Position numbers and translations under genes: made by a program. This document shows, in pieces, positions 1 through 5,142 of a stretch of 5,142 bases of DNA. The stretch spans positions 12,624-17,765 of the forward strand of contig DKGY01000091.1 of the NCBI GenBank assembly GCA_002453475.1, read 5' to 3'. Under the pieces are notes generated by a model. It saw only the letters and a list, made by a program, of their open reading frames with translations. It searched no databases and was not told the origin of the DNA. How positions within the stretch are numbered: position 1 is the first letter of the stretch; each line of letters begins with the position of its first letter. This stretch comes from Clostridium sp. UBA6758 (GTDB lineage: Bacteria > Bacillota > Clostridia > Clostridiales > Clostridiaceae).

Positions 1-628
1 GTTTTAACATAAAAGTGTTATTAAACCATGGAACTATCTCTGTAATTTTATTAGTATTAATTATGTATGATCTATGACTTCTATAAAAGTGTTCTTTGGG
101 AAGTCTTTTGTAAAAATCTGAAATACTACAATTCACACTGTATTGTACTCCATTAATATAAATTAAAGTTTCTCGTTCCTTTGCTTCACAATATGAAATA
201 TCTATTATATTTTTTACAATCATCTTATTATCTTTCCAAAGGGTTATTTTATTGTTTATACTTTTTTTATCTGAAAGTTTCTCAATTTTCTTTAATGTAC
301 TAACTATACGTTCTTCTGAATAAGGCTTTAATATATAGTCGTAAGCTTGAATTTCAAAGGCATCTACAGCATACTCTTTATGCGCTGTAATAAAAATGAT
401 AAGAGATTGCTTTGGAAAGTGATTAATAATTTTACATAATGCAATGCCATCTAGTTTCGGCATATTAATATCCAAAAAAATAATGTCTGGTTTATTTTCT
501 TCGATGTACTCTAAAGCTTTAATGGAATCATCAAATTCGCTAACTATTTTAATATTACTAAAATTGTTTATGAAATACTTTAGTTCTTCTCTTGAAGGCG
601 ATTCATCATCAACAATAATACAGTTCAT
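1..628 (-). CDS. lytR: LytTR-family response regulator (partial, C-terminus off the left edge)
   Basis: This is a DNA-binding response regulator, the presumed partner of the LytS kinase just upstream. I translated it by hand: it opens at ATG 628 and stays open to the window edge, giving 209 residues. The family is usually about 235-250 aa, so roughly 30 residues are missing. The receiver domain covers residues 1-115, with acidic pocket DDE at 7-9, phospho-acceptor Asp53 (FLDINMP), Thr81 (FITAH) and Lys101 (LKP). A linker follows, then a LytTR DNA-binding domain from about residue 125, marked by YRSHRSYIIN at 182-191. It starts 4 nt after the lytS stop, which indicates an operon. The name follows staphylococcal lytSR (lytT in Bacillus) and is not the LytR-CpsA-Psr family. 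Family assignment is firm. Target genes are unknown; relatives control transporter or lrgAB-type genes. Confidence 0.93.
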   Translation of the reverse strand, partial: MNCIIVDDESPSREELKYFINNFSNIKIVSEFDDSIKALEYIEENKPDIIFLDINMPKLDGIALCKIINHFPKQSLIIFITAHKEYAVDAFEIQAYDYILKPYSEERIVSTLKKIEKLSDKKSINNKITLWKDNKMIVKNIIDISYCEAKERETLIYINGVQYSVNCSISDFYKRLPKEHFYRSHRSYIINTNKITEIVPWFNNTFMLK

Positions 629-632
629 ATCA

Positions 633-2306
633 TCACTCCCTTATTTTACTCACATTGAAACTGATTCTAGTACCAATTTGCAATGTTTCTATTTTTAATC
701 CTTTACCATAAATGTATTTTAATCTATTATGAACATTTGAGATGCCAATTTTATTTTCCTCCATTTTACCTTCATAGACTTTTTCTATAATCTCTTTTGA
801 AATTCCAACTCCATCATCTTCAATTGCTATCATAATGTTGTCCTCGCAAACTTTTTTGATTTCAATTGTCACTGTGCCTTCGCCTTTACCTTTCAAAATA
901 CCATGTTTTATGGAATTTTCAACTATTGGCTGAATGATAAGACTTGGAATCTTAACATCTAAATCATCTTCAATATTATAAATTATCTGAAGTTTTTCTC
1001 CAAATCTTGCTTTTTCTATCTCTACATATGCTTTAACCTGCTCTAATTCTTTATATATATCTACAGGATTTTCTCCTATATCTAAATTATACCTTAAGTA
1101 GGTGGATAAATTTATAATTAACTCTCTTGCTCTATTTGGATTAAATCTAATAAATGAGATTATAGTGTTTAAAGCATTAAATAAAAAATGAGGATTAATC
1201 TGAGATTGTAGTGCCCTTATTTCAGCCTTATTTGCCATATTTTTCAGTTCTCCAAGTTTACTTATTTCTAGTTGAGTAGAAATAATTTGGGATAAGCCTA
1301 GAGCTAAATTTATATTTCTAAAGGAAATAGCATTGTCAGTGCAGTAATATATTTTTAATGTACCTATCACTTCATCCCCTTCCTTCAAAGGAGCAATAAT
1401 TGCAGATTTTAAACTGCAATTCAAGTTAGGACACTCTATCTGCTTTGCATTTGTTAAAGAAAGCAAATTTCCTTCTTTAATAACTTTTTTTGTTGCTTCT
1501 GTTATAATCCTCTGCCCTTTTATATGGTGGTCAGATCCTACACCTACATGAGCTAATATTTTCTCTTTGTTCGTTATAGATACAGCATCTGCATGGATTG
1601 ATGCCTTTATTATTCCACATATCTGTTCTAGGGAATTTTCATTCATTTCTCTAAAATAAGGTAAGGTCTTATTTGCTATCTCTAAAGCAATTTGTGCTTG
1701 TTTTGCTGCAATTTCTTCCTTTTCTTTAAGTATTTTTTGAATTATCAATATTAAAATTGCAATTCCAATAGCATTAGCAAAACTCATAGGAAAATATATA
1801 CTCTTTACAATGGTTAAAGCACTATTAAACGGATGTGCCATTGTAAGAATTAAAATCATTTCTAAAATTTCAATTAAAAGTCCTCCAAATAACCCATAAA
1901 ACCACTTATTATTTTCATTTGATTTACTATATATTGTGCCTGCAACTATTCCTGAAATTATAGTGGTTATTGTACATGGTATTGATGTAATACCTCCAAT
2001 ATCTACAAGCAATCTATGAACTCCAGCTATAATACCTGCCATCGTCCCTACAAAAGGCCCACATAGTATTCCCCCTGTCATTACTCCAATAATTCTAGTA
2101 TTAGCAATAGCTCCATTAACCTCTGTTCCTGTGTAGGTTCCCAAAATTCCAAAGGCTCCAAAAATTATTGAAAGCACAATTAAATCTTTCTTTTTAAATT
2201 TATCCTTTTGTACAATTTTCTTAAAGCTTCCAACCCTTGAAACAAAGAAAGCAATAAGAATTATATAACCTAAGTTGTTAGTAAGATTTCTTAGCAATTC
2301 AACCAT
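633..2306 (-). CDS. lytS: LytS-type membrane sensor histidine kinase
   Basis: This is the membrane sensor kinase of a LytS/LytTR system, expected to autophosphorylate on His and pass the phosphate to Asp53 of the regulator downstream. With the start at 2306 it has 557 aa. Residues 1-190 are hydrophobic (about 5-6 membrane helices) and carry the 5TMR-LYT signature: NTR at 69-71, then GP..G...G...G.HR at about 83-98 and a GG.TS..C stretch. A helical linker (190-215) leads to a GAF-like domain (about 210-350) with a family-typical pair of Cys at 292 and 297. The His_kinase domain has NPHFLFNALN with His373; the ATPase domain has an N box (QPIVENSIKHG, 459-469), a G box (EDDGVGIS, 496-503) and GISNVHNRL (521-529). 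The 2306 start is preferred over an in-frame ATG at 2357 because GGAG precedes it and the protein then begins MVELL like family members. The ligand is unknown; related kinases sense pyruvate or membrane-potential changes. Confidence 0.93.
   Translation of the reverse strand: MVELLRNLTNNLGYIILIAFFVSRVGSFKKIVQKDKFKKKDLIVLSIIFGAFGILGTYTGTEVNGAIANTRIIGVMTGGILCGPFVGTMAGIIAGVHRLLVDIGGITSIPCTITTIISGIVAGTIYSKSNENNKWFYGLFGGLLIEILEMILILTMAHPFNSALTIVKSIYFPMSFANAIGIAILILIIQKILKEKEEIAAKQAQIALEIANKTLPYFREMNENSLEQICGIIKASIHADAVSITNKEKILAHVGVGSDHHIKGQRIITEATKKVIKEGNLLSLTNAKQIECPNLNCSLKSAIIAPLKEGDEVIGTLKIYYCTDNAISFRNINLALGLSQIISTQLEISKLGELKNMANKAEIRALQSQINPHFLFNALNTIISFIRFNPNRARELIINLSTYLRYNLDIGENPVDIYKELEQVKAYVEIEKARFGEKLQIIYNIEDDLDVKIPSLIIQPIVENSIKHGILKGKGEGTVTIEIKKVCEDNIMIAIEDDGVGISKEIIEKVYEGKMEENKIGISNVHNRLKYIYGKGLKIETLQIGTRISFNVSKIRE
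636..642 (-). promoter_or_regulatory. Ribosome binding site of the response regulator, inside the end of lytS
   Basis: AAGGGAG lies 7 nt before the ATG at 628 and overlaps the last codons and stop of lytS. This supports that start and suggests translational coupling of kinase and regulator. Confidence 0.8.
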
Positions 2307-2315
2307 TAATATTAA

Positions 2316-2319
2316 CTCC
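2316..2319 (-). promoter_or_regulatory. Ribosome binding site that decides the lytS start
   Basis: GGAG lies 9 nt before the ATG at 2306. The alternative ATG at 2357 has only an A-rich stretch without a convincing site in front, so the shorter protein is more likely. Confidence 0.65.
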
Positions 2320-2367
2320 ATTTCACTAAATGCATATTTTAAAAATGTCTCTTGCATATTTCACTAA
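2320..2367. repeat. Two sets of direct repeats in the lytS leader
   Basis: On the minus strand TTAGTGAAAT occurs at 2367-2358 and again at 2329-2320, offset by 38 bp. Overlapping these, AAATATGCA occurs at 2361-2353 and 2339-2331, offset by 22 bp with 13 bp between copies. All copies are exact. They lie downstream of the putative promoter and upstream of the preferred lytS start. The second set has the 9-bp length and 12-13-bp gap known for LytTR binding sites, but its bases do not match the usual LytTR consensus. They could also be remnants of a small local duplication. Confidence 0.45.
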
Positions 2368-2392
2368 TTATTTCTTCAAATATCTAAGTAAG

Positions 2393-2432
2393 TTTCTATA
2401 AATATTATATACAACATTCCACAATATAGAAA
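2393..2432. repeat. 8-bp inverted repeat bracketing the lytS promoter core
   Basis: On the minus strand, TTTCTATA (2432-2425) is matched by its exact inverse complement TATAGAAA (2400-2393) across 24 nt. The half-sites are 32 bp centre to centre, about three helical turns, with the -10 box between them. The left arm covers the -35 and the right arm covers the expected start point. It looks like an operator, but the arms are AT-rich and do not extend beyond 8 bp, so chance is possible. Confidence 0.35.
2404..2432 (-). promoter_or_regulatory. Putative sigma-A promoter of lytS-lytR
   Basis: A perfect -10 hexamer TATAAT lies at 2409-2404. A weak -35 (TTTCTA, 3 of 6 consensus bases) lies at 2432-2427 with a 17-nt spacer. 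Transcription would begin near 2397, leaving a leader of about 90 nt before the 2306 start. It lies between the xylB terminator and lytS, where an independent promoter is expected. The poor -35 suggests low basal activity or activator dependence, and AT-rich DNA makes chance -10 matches common. Confidence 0.5.
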
Positions 2433-2453
2433 GATATTAAAAGGTTAATCAAA

Positions 2454-2488
2454 TAAGAAGGAGCACCCCTAAGAGGTACTCCTTCTTA
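2454..2488 (-). terminator. Intrinsic terminator of the dehydrogenase-xylB operon
   Basis: The stem pairs 2454-2469 with 2473-2488 around a 3-nt loop, giving 16 bp with an uninterrupted outer run of A-U and G-C pairs. It begins 29 nt after the xylB stop. Two inner pairs are G-U only in the minus-strand RNA; on the plus strand they would be A-C mismatches, so it acts on the xylB transcript. The following tract is U-rich but broken (TTTGATTAACC), so termination may be incomplete. Confidence 0.8.
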
Positions 2489-2517
2489 AATTCTTAAGAT
2501 ATAGGACAATTAATGTA

Positions 2518-4032
2518 TTATAATAATTCAAAAGTTCCCTTGAGATCATTATATATCTTCTTGTAAATCTCATAATACCTTTTATATACTAGGGAATTTT
2601 CTTCTTTTGGATATTGTATGCTATTTTCAGAAATTGCTATGCTACAAGCCTCGTTTATATCCTTGTATACGCCTGTTCCAACTCCTGCAAGCAATGCTAC
2701 CCCTAAGGCTGGTCCTTCTGATGACTTATTTGTAGATACTTTACAGTTAAACATATCTGCTAATATTTGACGCCAAAGTTCACTTTTTCCGCCTCCACCT
2801 GATACCATCACATTGGTAGGATTCATTCCTGTGTCTTTAATGATTTCCATACAATCTAAAAGTGAATAGGATACTCCTTCAATTACAGCTCTTAGCATCT
2901 CATTTTTTGTATGAGCAGCTGAAAGTCCAAAGAATACACCCTTTGCCTTAGGATTCAAGTGTGGTGTACGTTCTCCCATTAGATATGGAAGATATATTAC
3001 TCCCCTTGAACCTGCAGGTACTTTTTCTGCTTCTTTAGTCATTAGTACATAAGGATCAATTCCCATATATTTTGCCACTTCAATTTCATTAGTACAAAAA
3101 TTATCCCTAAACCATTTTAGTGAAAGTCCTGCACCTTGAGTTACTCCCATCATATGCCACGCACCTGGTACCGCATGACAAAAGGTGTGTACTCTTCCTT
3201 TTTCATCAATTATAGGTTCATCTAAATGAGCAAATACTACTCCTGAAGTACCTATAGTTGAAGATATTTGTCCACTTTTTATAATACCATTTCCTATTGC
3301 ACCGGCTGCTTGATCTCCTGCCCCACCTACTACAGGTGTATTCTCTTTAAGACCAGTAACCTGAGCAGCTTTTTTATGAACCTTTCCACTGACTACAATT
3401 GATTCATGTACATCACCTAAATACTCTATAGGAATATCTAAAGCATTAAGGACTTCCTTAGACCAGCACCTATTTTTAATATCTAAAAGCTGCATACCTG
3501 AAGCATCAGATACCTCCGTAGCAAATTCACCTGTAAGCATATATCTTATATAATCTTTTGGTAATAACATTTTCCTACATTTTTCATATATTTCAGGTTC
3601 ATTATTTCTAACCCAAAGTATTTTAGATGCTGTAAATCCTGTAAGGGCAGGATTTGCTGTAATATCTATTAATCTTTTTTCTCCAACTTTTTCTGTAATC
3701 TCAACACATTCTTTAGCTGTACGTTGATCACACCATATAATAGATTTTCTTAATACATTGCCATCTCCATCTAACATAACTAAGCCGTGCATTTGCCCAG
3801 ATAAACCAATACCACTGATGGATTCCGGATTTATATTACTATCTTTTATAACCTGATTAATTGTTATACAAACTGCCTTCCACCAATCTAATGGATCTTG
3901 TTCTGCCCAACCAATCTCTGGCTGATATAATGGATATTCTGCTGTAGAAGAGGAAATAGGATTTCCACCCCTATCAAATAGCACTGTTTTAGTACCCGAG
4001 GTTCCAATATCTATGCCTAATAAGTACTTCAT
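2518..4032 (-). CDS. xylB: Xylulokinase (FGGY carbohydrate kinase)
   Basis: This enzyme phosphorylates D-xylulose with ATP to D-xylulose 5-phosphate in the cytoplasm, feeding the pentose phosphate pathway. At 504 aa it is full length for the family. The first ATPase-fold domain opens with GIDIGTSGTK (6-15, Asp8), then WAEQDP (42-47) and GLSGQMHG (77-84), where Met80-His81 match the sugar-binding loop typical of xylulokinases. FGGY signature 1 is at 132-144 (K-I-L-W-V). GGAGDQAAGAIG (236-247) carries the expected catalytic base Asp240, and STIGTSG follows at 258-264. YLMGERTPHLNP (350-361), FGGY signature 2 (365-385) and SGGGGKSELWRQ (411-422) complete the nucleotide-binding half. The start at 4032 has GGAG 10 nt upstream. 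It follows the polyol dehydrogenase by 25 nt, which supports xylulose over glycerol, gluconate or ribulose as substrate. Confidence 0.93.
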   Translation of the reverse strand: MKYLLGIDIGTSGTKTVLFDRGGNPISSSTAEYPLYQPEIGWAEQDPLDWWKAVCITINQVIKDSNINPESISGIGLSGQMHGLVMLDGDGNVLRKSIIWCDQRTAKECVEITEKVGEKRLIDITANPALTGFTASKILWVRNNEPEIYEKCRKMLLPKDYIRYMLTGEFATEVSDASGMQLLDIKNRCWSKEVLNALDIPIEYLGDVHESIVVSGKVHKKAAQVTGLKENTPVVGGAGDQAAGAIGNGIIKSGQISSTIGTSGVVFAHLDEPIIDEKGRVHTFCHAVPGAWHMMGVTQGAGLSLKWFRDNFCTNEIEVAKYMGIDPYVLMTKEAEKVPAGSRGVIYLPYLMGERTPHLNPKAKGVFFGLSAAHTKNEMLRAVIEGVSYSLLDCMEIIKDTGMNPTNVMVSGGGGKSELWRQILADMFNCKVSTNKSSEGPALGVALLAGVGTGVYKDINEACSIAISENSIQYPKEENSLVYKRYYEIYKKIYNDLKGTFELL

Positions 4033-4057
4033 ATTCTAGCCACTCCAATCAAAACTA

Positions 4058-5095
4058 TTATAGCTTAATAACTGCCTTTACTACATCATTTTTATTTTCT
4101 ATAACATAGTCAAAGGCTTCCTTTGTCTCACTAAAATCAAATTCATGAGTAACTATTCCATTAACATCAATTTTCCCATCAGAAATTGCTCCTATAGCTG
4201 CTGGATATATATTTCTATATCTGAATACACTTTTTATTTCAACTTCTTTAGTCATAATTTGCATGAAATCAAACTCAATTATATCCTTTGGTGCAAGTCC
4301 TACTAATACGATAGTTCCACCTCTTTTTACTAAGTAAGGTGTCTGCTTTATTGTGTGCTCTGATCCTGCTGTTTCAATAACAACATTTGCACCAGCATTA
4401 TTTGTTATCTCATTTATTACAGCTAATACATCTTGATTTTTAGCATTTATAACTTTAGTTGCACCTAATTTTAGGGCATAGTCTAATCTCTTATCTATAA
4501 CATCTACAACAATAACATTTGTGGCGCCATATGCCTTACAAGCTAATAAAGTTACTAGACCTATACAGCCTGCACCTAAAATTACAACTGTATCCCCTAA
4601 TTTCACACTTCCTTGTGATACAGCATGTAATCCTACTGCTAAAGGCTCAACTAAAGCACCCTCCTTAGTTGATACATTGTCTGGTAGTTTAAAACACATA
4701 TTTTCTGGATATGTTATATAGTTCATTAAAGAACCATGATATGGTGGTGTTGCTAGGAACTCCACGTCTGGGCATAGATTATATTTACCACTTTTACAAA
4801 ATTCACATTGACCACAAGTTTGACCTGGCTCTAATGCAACTCTATCTCCAACTTTTAAATTCTTAACTCCAGGACCTACCTGAACTATTTCTCCAGCACA
4901 TTCATGACCTAAAATAAAGTCTCCATCTACTATGAAGTCTCCTATTCTACCATGCTCATAGTAATGTACATCTGAACCACAAATTCCTACATATTCTAAT
5001 TTTATAAGTACTTCTTTATCCTTTGGAGCTGAAACCTCAATATCTCTTGTTTCCATATTATGAGTTCCACACATATATACTGCCTTGTTTATCAT
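4058..5095 (-). CDS. Zinc-dependent polyol dehydrogenase (xylitol/sorbitol dehydrogenase type, MDR family)
   Basis: This cytoplasmic medium-chain dehydrogenase probably oxidises a sugar alcohol at C2 with NAD+, most likely xylitol to D-xylulose because xylulokinase follows 25 nt later. It has 346 aa, normal for the family. Catalytic zinc ligands are Cys39 (GICGSDVHYYEHG), His64 and Glu65 (LGHE), with Glu150 (VEPLAVG) nearby. The structural zinc set is Cys94, 97, 100 and 108. The Rossmann fold has GAGCIG at 174-179, and Asp198 at the end of the second strand predicts NAD rather than NADP. SVFRYRN near residue 290 matches the substrate-site Arg-Tyr region of sorbitol dehydrogenases. The start at 5095 is set by an AGGAGG site; a longer frame from TTG 5137 would run through that site. 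Sorbitol, L-arabitol, or threonine or butanediol as for other MDR enzymes cannot be excluded from sequence alone. Confidence 0.88.
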   Translation of the reverse strand: MINKAVYMCGTHNMETRDIEVSAPKDKEVLIKLEYVGICGSDVHYYEHGRIGDFIVDGDFILGHECAGEIVQVGPGVKNLKVGDRVALEPGQTCGQCEFCKSGKYNLCPDVEFLATPPYHGSLMNYITYPENMCFKLPDNVSTKEGALVEPLAVGLHAVSQGSVKLGDTVVILGAGCIGLVTLLACKAYGATNVIVVDVIDKRLDYALKLGATKVINAKNQDVLAVINEITNNAGANVVIETAGSEHTIKQTPYLVKRGGTIVLVGLAPKDIIEFDFMQIMTKEVEIKSVFRYRNIYPAAIGAISDGKIDVNGIVTHEFDFSETKEAFDYVIENKNDVVKAVIKL

Positions 5096-5142
5096 CTTTA
5101 TTCCTCCTAAAGCATCTGAAAATAAATAATAAGTCAAAGATG
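5096..5142 (-). other. Short upstream edge of the dehydrogenase gene
   Basis: Only 47 nt precede the dehydrogenase. One minus-strand frame has a TGA at 5136-5134, which could be the end of an upstream operon gene, but two codons are too few to tell. A TTGACT at 5137-5132 has no usable -10 at the right distance. I see no promoter here, so the operon start is probably outside the window. Confidence 0.3.
5103..5108 (-). promoter_or_regulatory. Ribosome binding site that decides the dehydrogenase start
   Basis: A perfect AGGAGG lies 7 nt before ATG 5095. It rules against the upstream TTG at 5137 as the real start and predicts strong translation. Confidence 0.88.

Noticed and set aside
444..698. 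Plus-strand open frame of 84 codons
   Set aside because: It lies antisense across the lytR start and the lytS end, has no recognisable protein features, and is explained by the strongly supported minus-strand genes.
1500..2306. Possible unusual cysteine switch in the LytS GAF-like region (Cys292, Cys297)
   Set aside because: A Cys pair at this place is, as I recall it, typical of the LytS family, so it is not special to this protein.
2307..2517. Riboswitch, small RNA, cre site or small gene in the largest intergenic gap
   Set aside because: Apart from the terminator, promoter and short repeats, I found no conserved riboswitch-like core, no cre-like palindrome and no ribosome site followed by a plausible short gene.
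4521..4721. Plus-strand open frame of 66 codons
   Set aside because: It is wholly antisense to the Rossmann-fold region of the dehydrogenase and shows no family motif.
5096..5137. N-terminal extension of the dehydrogenase from TTG 5137
   Set aside because: The extension is translated through the perfect AGGAGG site, and the residues from Met at 5095 match the family N-terminus.
5109..5137. Promoter starting with TTGACT at 5137-5132
   Set aside because: The hexamer at the 17-nt spacing is TGCTTT, which is not a -10 box, and it would put the start point on the ribosome site.

Overview
The window is AT-rich and reads entirely on the minus strand. Codon choice (A/T-ending codons, AGA for Arg, ATA for Ile), strong AGGAGG-type ribosome sites and the protein families all point to a low-GC Firmicute, most likely a Clostridium or close relative. 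That placement is inference from composition and family resemblance; no search was run.

There are two transcription blocks. The upstream block, at the high-coordinate end, holds a zinc-dependent polyol dehydrogenase of the sorbitol/xylitol dehydrogenase type (4058-5095) and, 25 nt further on, a xylulokinase (2518-4032). Together they would convert xylitol (or another pentitol giving D-xylulose) to D-xylulose and then to D-xylulose 5-phosphate for the pentose phosphate pathway. The block closes with a 16-bp hairpin (2454-2488) whose G-U pairs fit only the minus-strand transcript. No transporter, xylose isomerase or sugar regulator lies inside the window. The operon probably begins beyond the right edge.

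The downstream block is a LytS/LytTR two-component pair. A membrane sensor kinase (best start 2306, not the longer 2357) is followed by its response regulator (start 628), whose last part runs off the left edge. The regulator's ribosome site lies within the kinase's last codons, so the two are probably co-translated. A sigma-A-like promoter (2404-2432) sits between the xylB terminator and lytS, so this block has its own start. Around and below the promoter are an 8-bp inverted repeat and two overlapping sets of direct repeats that could be regulatory.

Coding density is ordinary. The longest non-coding stretch is the 211 nt between xylB and lytS (2307-2517). I see no RNA gene, mobile element or CRISPR array, and nothing that amounts to a wholly new system. 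The points most worth checking are the physical link between a LytST-type sensor and a pentitol pathway, and the repeat structure in front of lytS.
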